Below, one piece after another: positions 1-10,096 of a stretch of 64,000 nucleotides of DNA. The stretch's first letter is position 1, and each line of letters starts with the position of its first letter. The stretch is taken from assembly GCA_949358305.1 (NCBI GenBank), contig OX442318.1:9224501-9288500 (forward strand). The letters are read 5' to 3'. Under the pieces are notes generated by a model that was not told where the DNA came from, searched no databases, and worked only from the letters and a program-made list of their open reading frames with translations. Source of the stretch: Strigamia acuminata (taxonomy: Eukaryota; Arthropoda; Chilopoda; Geophilomorpha; Linotaeniidae). The position numbers and the translations under genes were made by a program.

Positions 1-3000
1 CTAATGGACTCTGGAGCCACCCAATGTTTTATTGGAGTACAACTCCTCTCAAACACGGAAATTCCGGTGGAATTCATACAAGAATGTCCCCGGGGAATGC
101 GTGTCTGCGCGGTCGGAATAGATCACCGACCTATCGGTCAAGTTTGTCTTTGTGTCAAATGGGCCGATAAAAGGAGAGTTACACCTATGACCTTCATAAT
201 TCTACACAAGAATGTATGTGGGTTGATTTTGGGTCACAATTTTATGCGTAGAACGGGGATAAACCCTAATCCCCGACGAGCAGTGTTCACCTGTGATGAC
301 ATGCCCGGATGGACAGCCCCGTACGAGACCACTGAACTTAACTGTTGCTTAGCAAGCATTAAGACTTTGGGTCTCCAAGGTGAAGGAACTCCCACTTCAC
401 CGGACTGGGCAGAAAAACTCGTCGAAGGCTGCAACAGTTCGGCGGAAGAAAAACAGTTACTCGTAAACGTTCTTGTACAATTAAAAAACGTATTTCGAGA
501 CCAACTGGGCTGTACGAAGGTGGCCAAGCACAGCATCAAGTTTAAACCTGGTGCTACTTGGAAACACCAGCCATATAGAATGTACAATCCGGCCAAGAAG
601 GCGATTATGACGGAATTGGTCGAGGAGTTGGAGGCCGATGGGTTGATCGAACCTGCCACTGGCCCTTATATAAGTCACCCCGTCATAGTGGCTAAACCCG
701 GCGGGAAGTATCGATTATGTATCGACTACCGCTGGTTGAATGCGATCACAGAAGTTGATGCAATTCAAATGCCAAGTATTGACCTATTAATTCACCATAC
801 TAATCAGGCCAAGTACTTTACATCCATTGATTTAACTAAAGGTTATCATCAAATGGAAATGGAGGAGGAGGATAAGAGCAAAACTGCTTTTTACACCCCA
901 AAAGGCAAATTTCAATTCAAGAGATTGCCATTTGGTCTTTGTAATGCACCTAGTTCTTTTCAACACCTCATGACTACCGTATTGGGTGACTCTTTATATA
1001 AACATGCTCTGGTCTATTTAGACGATATAATTATTTTTTCCGACACATGGGAAAATCATTTATTACATATTAAAGACGTACTTGAGAAGTTGGATGCCGC
1101 GAATCTAACTATCAATAAAGACAAGTCAAAATTTGGTCGAACATCATTACGATTTTTAGGCCATTTAATTTCGGAGGGATCTCTTCTTCCAGACCCTGAC
1201 AAAGTCTCGGCTGTAAGGAATTTTCCCAAACCGACTTGCTCTAAAGACATTCAAAGATTTGTAGGACTTGCGAATTTTTTCCGAAAATTTATTCCTAACA
1301 TCGCAAATATTGCTCGTCCATTGACCAATATTATGCATGATCAAGCAAAGTTTGTGTGGGATGATCCACAAACAACTGCATTCGAAACTATCAAAGATAT
1401 TTTGTGTGACAAGGACCAGGCCCTTCTCCACATGCCAGATATGAATAAGCCTTTTGTCATTTTGACAGATGCTTCTCATTCAGGCTTAGGTGCAGTACTC
1501 TGCCAAGATGTCGAGTTATTCTGTGAAAAGAAACAGAAATTAATCATGGTTCCAAAGGCAGTCGCGTACGCCAGTCGAGTGTTGCACGGGGCCGAAGTAA
1601 GGTATTCTACGCCGGAATTGGAGTGTTTGGCCGTTGTATGGGCAATCGAGAGATTTCGCCCATATATAGAATACACGACTTTCACTCTCGAGTCCGATGC
1701 TAAAGCCCTTAGCTGGTTGATGAGTACGCCGGAACCATCCGGAAGGTTTGGTCGTTGGGCCGTCAAAATACAATGTGGCGCGTTTAAAATTATTTTTAGA
1801 CGCGGCGCAATGAACCAAGTAGCGGACGCATTATCACGCGCTCCACTGTCTGCACTAGACACTCCGGATTATGATTATATCGAACCAGAGGAGATCACCC
1901 ATTTCTATCCAACTTGGAATGGAAACAGGTGTGCATCTTTACAAGTGACGGAAACTGAGCGCAAACATTTTCTTACAAATGTTGGCCTTAGTTTAGACTT
2001 TTTCTCAGAATCATATAATCCAGTTAGATTTCATGATTCTGGAGAAAAGGGGGAGGAAGAAGGATGTACAAGAGAAAATTGCAGACATATAGATGTCCAC
2101 AATTGTAATCACGAAAATGTACACACTGCGCTAACAGATATCCTAAAAGTAGTTCCGCCGACGCGAGACGAAATTATCGAAGCGCAGCTTAAAGATCCAG
2201 CATGTAGTAAAATCCTTGTTTACCTAAAAGGAGACGAAAAATTAAAAAATCGTGTCACGGATAAACATTGGTTAAACGCGATTCGTGGCTACACTCTCGA
2301 CGAACCGGAAGAAAATAAAGGTGTTATGCTAATTTATTTTGCTCCGACCGATGAGGAAGAGTTAAACGACTCTGGCAACGGGTTTAAGGCGGTAATTCCA
2401 CGCTCTCTCGTGAGACGTGCATTATTCGCATGCCATGGCCACCCACTTACAGGACACGCTGGCATGAGCAAAACCCTAGATAGAGCAAAACAGATGTATT
2501 TCTGGCCTAGAATGAGCAAAGACACTCGAAACTACGTTCGCAGTTGCACTCATTGCCAACAATACAAACCTAGCCAACACCAAAAGCATCGGGCAAGCTA
2601 TACACCCCACAACATGACCAACCCGTGGGAGACAATAAGCATTGACCTGATGGGACCAAAGCCAGCCGGTCGTTCACAATTAAAATGGATTTTAGTAATC
2701 ATTGATAATTGTACAAAATGGATTGAAGTCTTCCCACTAGCGACTGCATCAAGTGAATGCATCGTTAATAAAATGAGCGAAGTTTTCCACCGTTGGGGAT
2801 ATCCAAAAAAGATAATCTCCGACAACGGCAAACAATTCGTGTCAACAATATTTAATGATTTTTGTCGAAAAAATCACGTAGATATTGCTCACATTAGCCC
2901 ATATCACGCTGCCGCTAATATTACAGAGCGGGCTAACAGGACTTTAAAAATGATGTTAGCTTTATACTCGGACATTCACTCCCACTGGCCAAAATATTTA

Positions 3001-3804
3001 AATTCTTTTGCCTTTGCGATGCGCACCGCTAAGTCCGAGGCAACAAATTGTTCACCGATGATTCTTAATACGGGAAGAATCGTCCCTTTGCCATTTGACC
3101 CGCGTATTACTAAACACGCCATCAAATTCGACAAAGAGAATCCCGAAGCTTATGTCTATAGTATTTTAGACGTAATTAGACGTGCACACAGCGAAATGCA
3201 TCGGAAAATTCAATCGAATTACGAAAAGCATGATCGACTACATAAAGACAAATATTATATTTGTCAATTTGCCAAAGGAGATCTCGTGTGGAAAGCCACA
3301 CATATTTTATCAAATAAAGATAAAGGGATTTCGGCAGGATTCGCTGAGAAACGTGATGGACCTTGGGAAATTACGGCTGTTCTCGGCGGAGGTTCCTACA
3401 CACTACGTAAGCTTTCTGATAACACGAAAGCAAAAGCGATCAACATACAGGATTTAATGCCTTATATCCCAAGTTACCCGATTGAGGAATGGACATTAGA
3501 TCAGAAAGTCGGTACCAACGAATCACACCCGACTCCAGATTGGATGGCAGGTCAGGTTATTAATTCTTCAGAATTAATAAATGAACCTGTGTCCATGGAA
3601 ACAGAGGATTTAGTTGAAGAGAAAGAGGAGGAAACTTCTCAGATTTCTTCTAAAGAGGACGAAACTCCTCAAAATTCATCCAAAAAGAGGAAAAGATTTC
3701 CATCTCCCGTTCGACAGTCTAAACGTAGACCCAAGCCGAACACAAAATACGTGACCGATTTTGTACAACTCGTAAATTGTCTAAAACAAGTCAAGTTGGG
3801 TTAG
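1..3804 (+). CDS. pol: Pol polyprotein (PR-RT-RNaseH-IN), 5' partial
   Basis: Drives reverse transcription and integration of the element. The frame is open from base 1, so the Met at 4 is probably internal: LMDSGAT is the aspartic protease active-site motif. Using residue numbers from that Met: the RT catalytic YLDD motif is near 338-341; RNase H acidic residues sit in TDAS (~488), ELECLA (~539) and ESDAKAL (~564); an HHCC zinc-binding domain (HPLTGHAG ... CTHC) is at ~812-850; integrase D-D-E residues lie in ISIDLMGP (~880), SDNGKQF (~940) and TERANR (~975), with 34 residues between the second D and E; a GPY/F-like module (DGPWEI) is near 1118; the tail (~1220-1245) is Lys/Arg-rich and may be a nuclear localisation signal. 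It ends with TAG at 3802. No frameshift or stop is seen, so the enzyme set looks intact apart from the window edge. Confidence 0.93.
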   Translation, partial: LMDSGATQCFIGVQLLSNTEIPVEFIQECPRGMRVCAVGIDHRPIGQVCLCVKWADKRRVTPMTFIILHKNVCGLILGHNFMRRTGINPNPRRAVFTCDDMPGWTAPYETTELNCCLASIKTLGLQGEGTPTSPDWAEKLVEGCNSSAEEKQLLVNVLVQLKNVFRDQLGCTKVAKHSIKFKPGATWKHQPYRMYNPAKKAIMTELVEELEADGLIEPATGPYISHPVIVAKPGGKYRLCIDYRWLNAITEVDAIQMPSIDLLIHHTNQAKYFTSIDLTKGYHQMEMEEEDKSKTAFYTPKGKFQFKRLPFGLCNAPSSFQHLMTTVLGDSLYKHALVYLDDIIIFSDTWENHLLHIKDVLEKLDAANLTINKDKSKFGRTSLRFLGHLISEGSLLPDPDKVSAVRNFPKPTCSKDIQRFVGLANFFRKFIPNIANIARPLTNIMHDQAKFVWDDPQTTAFETIKDILCDKDQALLHMPDMNKPFVILTDASHSGLGAVLCQDVELFCEKKQKLIMVPKAVAYASRVLHGAEVRYSTPELECLAVVWAIERFRPYIEYTTFTLESDAKALSWLMSTPEPSGRFGRWAVKIQCGAFKIIFRRGAMNQVADALSRAPLSALDTPDYDYIEPEEITHFYPTWNGNRCASLQVTETERKHFLTNVGLSLDFFSESYNPVRFHDSGEKGEEEGCTRENCRHIDVHNCNHENVHTALTDILKVVPPTRDEIIEAQLKDPACSKILVYLKGDEKLKNRVTDKHWLNAIRGYTLDEPEENKGVMLIYFAPTDEEELNDSGNGFKAVIPRSLVRRALFACHGHPLTGHAGMSKTLDRAKQMYFWPRMSKDTRNYVRSCTHCQQYKPSQHQKHRASYTPHNMTNPWETISIDLMGPKPAGRSQLKWILVIIDNCTKWIEVFPLATASSECIVNKMSEVFHRWGYPKKIISDNGKQFVSTIFNDFCRKNHVDIAHISPYHAAANITERANRTLKMMLALYSDIHSHWPKYLNSFAFAMRTAKSEATNCSPMILNTGRIVPLPFDPRITKHAIKFDKENPEAYVYSILDVIRRAHSEMHRKIQSNYEKHDRLHKDKYYICQFAKGDLVWKATHILSNKDKGISAGFAEKRDGPWEITAVLGGGSYTLRKLSDNTKAKAINIQDLMPYIPSYPIEEWTLDQKVGTNESHPTPDWMAGQVINSSELINEPVSMETEDLVEEKEEETSQISSKEDETPQNSSKKRKRFPSPVRQSKRRPKPNTKYVTDFVQLVNCLKQVKLG

Positions 3805-5110
3805 GACACAATATATTGAAAATATTTTATTTTAAATAAATATTTCCAATCATATTCACGAAGAATTGTTAAATTTTATTAATTAAAAACATTTTTTTTT
3901 GATGTGGATAAAATTTAACAAATGTTTGAGTTATTTTTTACACAAGCTGATTGTATTCAAATTAATCTACGTGTAAACATTTACTTGAAACTGTGTTTCC
4001 CCCTTTGGGTTAATAGAAACTTCGAGATGAGTAATTACAAACCAATCAAATTACTCCTCGAAACTCCCCTTAACCCCTGGTTTGAGATTATCACTCACTT
4101 GTTCGCCAAGTTTTGTACTGGACTGAAATCAAGGATTATTCTCGACCCTTCGACGCTTTAACGGATTTTCGCTGAAATTTAGTGAGTTAAAATCTAGATG
4201 ATTTTGAACACTTATCGTTTATTTTACTGATTTTTTCATTTGACAAATATCAGTTCAAATTCAGAAATTATCGACACGACGCTGATTATCGAAACCATCT
4301 CGTGGACAAAATCGCGAGTAAGCCTTTCACGAACTCACTAAGTGAATTCCCGGTAAATATTTAAGCAATATTTTGTCAAAATTTATAATATTTTGACATT
4401 AATTGACAACATTTATTTTGGTTAAGCGTTCATTACGGCGGACTTAGAATTCGCACGCGCCGCACAACGTTTTTATCGGCCAACATCGCCGGAACCGAGC
4501 AGCCCTCGCAAATACGTGAAGCTAGACATTAAACTAGCCAAGTATACCCTTCTAGGACTACACCTAGTTAGTAAGTGTTTATTTTTTGAAAGATAAAATA
4601 TCTCTTAAGTTCCTTGGAAATTGGTGAGCAGACATGGGTTAACAAGTCACGTGTATGATAGGGGCAAACGCCACCAGATGTCGGTAGTAAATTATTTACT
4701 CGGACGAATTGTGGAATTATTCGTACAATTAAAACCATGTAAAATGACTATTGTCGGATGCTAAAAAACACTTACAAAAATATTTTTTTTTAATATTTTT
4801 ATATGTTTTTTAGTTATTATGTCGTGTAGATACAAAAATTAGGTTTATTTCATTAAATAAACACTAATTTGAATATTTTATCAGCGATATTGTGTTAAAC
4901 GATAAAATGAAATTATATGCCAAGTCGAGAATAATTATTAATCTTAATAATTATTCGACAAATGGAGGAAACACGCTAACAAGGGAACTTAAGAATTAAT
5001 TATGAAATTAATCCAGTTGTTGGTCGACAATTAATTTAATTTGAAATTAAATTAATTTCCGACGGTTGATTCATGTTCTCAAATAAAATTTATATTTTCT
5101 TGAAGATGCA
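3805..5110 (+). other. Spacer between pol and 3' ORF of the retroelement
   Basis: About 1.3 kb without a convincing reading frame. It is AT-rich, with palindromic AT stretches near 4930-4960 and 5025-5060. The long separation from pol means the downstream ORF is unlikely to be made by read-through or frameshift from pol. A spliced or internally initiated transcript is more plausible (inference). Confidence 0.6.
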
Positions 5111-5114
5111 ATGA
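5088..5114 (+). promoter_or_regulatory. Acceptor-like site and two-codon uORF at the 3' ORF start
   Basis: A pyrimidine-rich stretch ends in AG at 5104-5105, which resembles a splice acceptor. It is followed at once by ATG CAA TGA (5106-5114), a two-codon open frame whose stop overlaps the ATG of the 547-codon ORF at 5111. If the acceptor is used, the spliced RNA would present this minimal uORF directly before the main start, so the main ORF would need leaky scanning or termination-reinitiation. Sequence seen; use inferred. Confidence 0.35.
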
Positions 5115-6754
5115 GTCGCCGAGGTCGTGCTAGCAAGCGACAGTACGTGCATTGGGATCCAGAAGAATCGGAAGAGACGGATTATCGCTTTGTTAATCCC
5201 TCCTCTGACCCCGAGCTCGTCGCCAACTGGGCCCGTGATAACCCGGATCTCGTACCGCCACGAATTAGGACCGCCATGGGTGTTAGCCCGACCGACTCGC
5301 GTCCTTCCAGAGGCCGTCAAGCTAGTCAGCGTGTTGTAACCTATGATGCGCCGAATTGGGATTTTTCTGACGACTCGTCACAATACTCCCGTTCTGCCTC
5401 GAGGAGACGGCGCCAAGATGACTTCTCACAAGAAGAAGAATCGGTTGAAGAAGCTTCGCCTCCAGCTACCAGCAGGCAGTTTGCCCGACCACGAAATCCG
5501 CGTGATACCGCTAGTCGAGGCAAGACTGGCAAATCCAAAGGACCCACCAAGTCCACGTTGGCATCTTCATCCGAAGCGCTGACCCGCCCAACATCGCAAG
5601 CTCGTTCGATATCGGAGCTAAATTTGCCAAGTTACCGGAAGCAGCGAAGAGAACACGTATTTCGAGATATGGAAGCTGCCGCCTTGGGGACTAACATCAT
5701 GCCAAAGTCGAAGCTGATGTTCTGCCCATTGTGCGCAGGATGCGGATGGTTGTCGTCCTTGTTATCCGGCATTCACGCCGTAGTCTGCGTGAACTGTCAC
5801 GGTGGTAAGCGCGTTGCCATATCCAGCATGTGGAATGAAGAAATTCTTCCATTTATCGTCAAGGGGCTAAGTACGCCGACAGCACGCAATTGGGCGATGT
5901 GTCGCGAATGTGGCCTCATCCACCAGGGCCCGGAGCAGGCTATTTATGTAGACCCGGCACAAATGTCCAGCACCTCGACTCCACGAGGAGGATTTACGGA
6001 GCCACAACGCGAGCCGGAAACTCCCACCCCTGCGATTGATGGAACTCCAGTTGCCTCGGCAGAAAACCTTCCAACGTCAGTTATTGCGTCTGATTCTCCG
6101 CCGGTTGCATCCGATTCTGGTCCACAAGCCGCCGCTTCTCCAGAGGGAACGTCGACTAACAACATGATTGTAGCGACTATCCCGCTCCCAGAAGCAAGCC
6201 ACGCTGCTGAACCGGTTATTTTACTGGTCCACCCATATATGCCGAGACCAGACATGTCGCTCACGGAGCAAACTAAGGCGGAAGTGGAACATTATTTCCC
6301 AATTTTATTGGAAGCAGCTAAGCGTATTAGTGTGTCGATTTCAAACGACCGAATTCCAGATTTGAGCGTGCCACTGGCCGTGATCCAATGGATTTTCCAT
6401 CCATCCCGGCCGGAATCTTTTCAAACTCGCTCTTTTATTTGGTGTAAGATTTTGCAACAGGTCTCAGCAGCAGCACACCCGTTGATTCGTGAGGGATGGC
6501 ACTCCGGCTTACCCGACCATCACTTGGTTTTCTCCGAGCCAACCAGCGCTAACACCATTCCGTTAGGAGGGCCTGATCCCCTGGAAGTATTCACCGAGGA
6601 ACAACACAGAATGCTCCTGAATCCCCTGGCCCATGACGTTGAGACAGATGTAGTACCGGAATTGGTAGCTATTCAACTTAATTCTCCACCCGCAGCCGTC
6701 TCGGAAGTTGTTACATCCATGGAAGGATTTATTGAGGATGAAGAGTTGGACTAG
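5111..6754 (+). CDS. Retroelement 3' ORF, Cys-rich protein of unknown function
   Basis: 547 codons with an intact frame, lying between pol and the polypurine tract, where errantivirus-like elements carry env. I do not recognise the family. Visible layout: residues 1-180 are polar and Arg/Ser-rich, with acidic patches (likely disordered, perhaps RNA- or DNA-binding). Residues 204-271 hold a zinc-binding-like cluster: CPLC (205-208), C211, CVNCH (226-230) and CRECGLIH (264-271). Residues 285-350 are Pro/Ser/Thr-rich linker. Residues 380-475 have a helical, folded look with several Trp and His. The tail is acidic (EDEELD). No signal peptide, transmembrane segment or furin-like site is seen, so it does not look like an envelope protein. 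It could be a displaced gag-like or accessory regulatory protein. Coding is well supported by length, but the function is unknown. Confidence 0.82.
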   Translation: MSRRGRASKRQYVHWDPEESEETDYRFVNPSSDPELVANWARDNPDLVPPRIRTAMGVSPTDSRPSRGRQASQRVVTYDAPNWDFSDDSSQYSRSASRRRRQDDFSQEEESVEEASPPATSRQFARPRNPRDTASRGKTGKSKGPTKSTLASSSEALTRPTSQARSISELNLPSYRKQRREHVFRDMEAAALGTNIMPKSKLMFCPLCAGCGWLSSLLSGIHAVVCVNCHGGKRVAISSMWNEEILPFIVKGLSTPTARNWAMCRECGLIHQGPEQAIYVDPAQMSSTSTPRGGFTEPQREPETPTPAIDGTPVASAENLPTSVIASDSPPVASDSGPQAAASPEGTSTNNMIVATIPLPEASHAAEPVILLVHPYMPRPDMSLTEQTKAEVEHYFPILLEAAKRISVSISNDRIPDLSVPLAVIQWIFHPSRPESFQTRSFIWCKILQQVSAAAHPLIREGWHSGLPDHHLVFSEPTSANTIPLGGPDPLEVFTEEQHRMLLNPLAHDVETDVVPELVAIQLNSPPAAVSEVVTSMEGFIEDEELD

Positions 6755-7398
6755 AAAGCGTCAACGATGTCGGGATCCGTTACTTTCCCGATATCTTCCC
6801 TTTTAAGGCAAGACCAGAAGTAACGAGTCCATTTTCTCCATCTCCATTTCTTGACCCGAGTTGAAACAAAGATTTAGTCAGGTTCAGGTGTATTTTATGC
6901 CGTTTTTGTGAATAATTCAAAGATCTTTAATATTTAAATTAACAATTTTGTTAAAATTTGATTACGAGTCAATGTGAGTTTGTTTAAATGAATACTAATT
7001 TTAATACTTGAATTTTAACGTGTAAAGTGTTATTTTGCAAATCATTATATTTCCAGTGAGAAGTTAAGTTTTGTGAAAATAATTGTTAAATTTTATTAAT
7101 CATTTGTTTGGTACAAGAGTTTGATGTTAGTTTAAGTTATCGCCTTTTCTTGATGCAGTTGTAAGTCCACCTGTAAAGAGAGATGGAAGCTATTATTGAT
7201 AATTGAAAGTTTTATAACCTTAATAAATATTTTTTGAAGCATTTGATTAAGAAATACTCTTTATTTATACTATTAAGATATAAAATAAAGGTTTTTGCTT
7301 ACCAAGGATTACAGCTCGAGTCCCCTAGATGACAGTGTGGTCTTGATCCTCAAGATATTCGGAATAAATAGTATGTTAATACAGGTATTAACATATAT
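6755..7398 (+). other. 3' untranslated region of the retroelement
   Basis: AT-rich, with no frame of note, running from the ORF stop to the polypurine tract. It contains scattered AATAAA-like hexamers (for example near 7222). Nothing else is recognisable. Confidence 0.5.
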
Positions 7399-7410
7399 TT
7401 AAGGGGGACT
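7399..7410 (+). promoter_or_regulatory. Polypurine tract before the 3' LTR
   Basis: TTAAGGGGGACT lies immediately before TGTGACG. A short purine run abutting the TG of the 3' LTR is the standard plus-strand primer position in LTR elements. The run is short (AAGGGGGA) but correctly placed, and it supports the LTR boundary at 7411. Confidence 0.75.
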
Positions 7411-9000
7411 TGTGACGGTTACACTGTCATGCACTTTGTTAGTATAGGACGATTACTTCACCAATAGATGGCGCTGATGCGTTTTAGCGGTAAATTCAAA
7501 TTTCGACAATTTTTGAGTGAATAAAATATAAATTACTATTTATATTTTATTCCACTGCAACTTTAGACACTTTTAAATACTTTTGGATGTTCAAATGCTA
7601 GTTGATTTATTTGTCACATAATTCTATTGAATTATGTGCAAACTCTACACCTGGTGAAGTCACCCCCCATCACCCACTGTGAGTTGGACTCCTTTTGGAT
7701 TATAGTCAAAGGGACTTAATCCAAAATGTGTCCTGCGTATCCAGTTCCTGTTTTGGACCTAGTAGAAGACTATGTCCTGAGTATCCACTTCCTATGACCT
7801 AGGATTGGATGGATTTGACTGCCCAGTGATCCCATTGGATCACTGAACAGCTATTCTCCTCACCGAGTATATATCCCCCTGCAAAACGGATATAGCTCGC
7901 TCTTGTTCTGTTTTTGTTTGATACTGATATTACTTGAGCACATATTATACTTCTCTGCGTTCCGACAATCCGTTGTAGAAATACTTTGTATTTAGTGTAA
8001 GTATCTAGAGTGGGTAGAAGACTCACAGACACACTGCCCGCCTCTTCATGCCAACATTCCGTTGTAGAAATGTTGTAACTAGAGTGAGTAATTCACAGAC
8101 ACATTTAAGTGTAGTATCTAGAGTGGGGTACAACCCACAGACGCACTCCCTCCAGCTTCATGCCAACATTCCGTTGTAGAGTGCAGAATCTAGAGTGGAG
8201 TAAAATTCACAGACGCATTGGTAATGTAGAATCTAGAGTGGAGTATTTATATTTCACAGACGCATTATCAGAGTAATCGACGCGGAGTAATTTCCCGGTT
8301 ACTCTCCCGCCAGCCAGGACCGAGTGGAGTAATTTCCCGGCGATGGATAACCTTTCCTGCGAGATATTTCGATTCAATTCGTTATTGGTTTGACGGAACA
8401 TTTAAGTCTAACTTAGATGTTGATTGCACTCGGGGCAAAAAATAGCTCGGCGCTATTTTAATATATTTTACTTATTTTCATAGTTTTAGTTAAGTTTGTG
8501 ACTCTAAAATATCATGATTAATTCTATAGAATTAATATGAATATTTATTCTCACATTGTTACATCTCGCGGTAATTATTGATTACAACAATTATCTGCGA
8601 TGCGATGTGTGTGACGATACAGAAAAGTCAACCGCACCTCTCGGATATAACCCACCCAGCCTAACCATTTACACGCCTTTTAGAACCAAACCCCGGACCA
8701 TTTAGAAGCCAAAGCCATTCATAGATGACATCTTTTACGTCACAGCAATAAGACCGTTACAAATTCTTATTGCATGACTGAAGCCTTCAAATGATATTAT
8801 TTCAGGGCTTTTGCCAAACAACTGTATAGTTTAACTTCTCGTCATTTTAGCCACTTGTAGGCATAGTATTTATATAAGGTTCAAACCGGAATAAATGTTA
8901 TATGTTTTGAGAAAACATCAGGTTTGCATATTTTACATTTTCACACAGATAGTTCACACTTTAGTTTAGCAATTGCTATCTCCAGAAGGTAATCGTCACA
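7411..9000 (+). repeat. 3' LTR (1590 bp)
   Basis: Starts TGTGACGG and ends TCGTCACA, so the outer 7 bases form a perfect inverted repeat with the canonical TG...CA ends. It sits just after the polypurine tract. The length is at the long end for Ty3/gypsy LTRs. Internal signals that could serve transcription are a TATA-like ATATATCC near 7868, a second TATATAAGG at 8871-8879, and an AATAAA at 8890. Without the 5' LTR the U3/R/U5 borders cannot be set. Confidence 0.82.
7955..8270 (+). repeat. Imperfect tandem motifs inside the LTR
   Basis: The motif CTAGAGTG, followed by CACAGACRCA about 10-20 bases on, occurs five times (near 8005, 8079, 8117, 8191 and 8232). A second motif containing CCGTTGTAGA accompanies it at ~7970, ~8060 and ~8172. 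The compound period is about 112 bp. Repeated motifs like these in a U3 region often form enhancers, but no such role is shown here. Confidence 0.7.
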
Positions 9001-9999
9001 ACTCGAATCACCAGGATAATTCATCTAAAAAACTTTCTCAGGACACCAAGCTTAAATAAATCAAAGAATATTAATTATTAGATTAGATGCATAGACGCAT
9101 TAATGTGCCCTCTAAGTTCTGTCGTCTTGTGTGGTTGCACCGCTTGATCTTGCCGCAAGTCAACCCCAGCTAAGTAGGCTATAAAAGTTTGAATAAAAAC
9201 TACCTGAATACGGGTTATCCTCCCTTACATTTCAGGATGTGCGAAGTTTAATCTCCGAAAGCGCTTTTGGCTCTTAAGACCGTCTTCTGTGAAATATTGA
9301 AGAAAAGCTACAATGATATGGTACAAATTTTAAGGAGGCTCAACCAGTTATAGTATTTGATAAACGGAACTTTGCAGTAGCTGAATGTTATTCAATGGGA
9401 ATGACGTCACGTACAGACACGAAACGAGTTTTGCATACGTTTTAGAGTTTTTGAATACACCTAGTGAAAGAAACCTCAACGTTAAACTTTGACACCTAGA
9501 ATGACCGTGTCACAGTTTCAGCTGACATTATTTAAACATACTCAGGCACTGGAAAGGAAGTGACGTCATTAAATTTGACATGACCCAGGAGACAGGAGTG
9601 ATTTGGAACGCCCTAGGCGGTTTTGGTTGAAATAAGGATGAGTCAGATTTTGTTATTTTACTACATAGTCTTTTGAATTTGTCTTTGTCTTAGAACAGAA
9701 TTGTGCTTTGCACATGCATAGATAAGTCATCCATCATGTGAGACTTCAAGTATGTGCATTCAATTGAAGAGACACTTTTTCTACATCTTAACTTATTTTT
9801 TTGAAAGCAGAATATTCAAGAAAGATGTGAACACTGGTATAAAAATGACAAATCTAATGCATGGATGAGAAACAGTACTGACAATCTTAGAATAACAAAC
9901 TGTCCAACTTCTGCAAGGATATAAGCCAAAGAAATATTTGTAAGAAAATATGAGAGTTAGTTTTTAAGCGCTAAAGCGATTACATGATTGTTGTTAACA

Positions 10000-10096
10000 T
10001 AAGTCTCGTTATGTATTTTCTGGGGTTGCCTTAGCAACTTGCTTTGTATCGTTGTTGTTCTATGAGTAAATGGAGAATAAATCTTCTTCTTCTTTT
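10000..10096 (+). repeat. Possible 3' tail of a non-LTR retroelement
   Basis: The stretch ends with GAATAAATCTTCTTCTTCTT, that is, a polyadenylation-like hexamer followed by a short TTC microsatellite. Several invertebrate LINE and SINE families end this way. No LINE coding remnant is seen upstream, so this is only a suggestion. Confidence 0.25.

Larger units (their letters stand above)
1..9000 (+). mobile_element. Ty3/gypsy LTR retrotransposon, 3' portion
   Basis: Seen: a long pol frame open at the left window edge, a second long frame downstream, a purine-rich tract, and a terminal block that starts TGTGACG and ends CGTCACA. That is the organisation of the 3' half of an LTR retrotransposon. 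The order protease, RT, RNase H, integrase is that of Ty3/gypsy (Metaviridae) rather than Ty1/copia. The 5' LTR, primer-binding site and gag lie outside the window, so the target-site duplication and LTR-LTR divergence cannot be judged. Both long frames are free of stops, which suggests a fairly recent insertion. Its base composition is more balanced than that of the AT-rich flank. Confidence 0.9.

Noticed and set aside
1476-1862. - strand frames of 92-141 codons inside pol
   Set aside because: Shadow frames of the well-supported pol coding strand.
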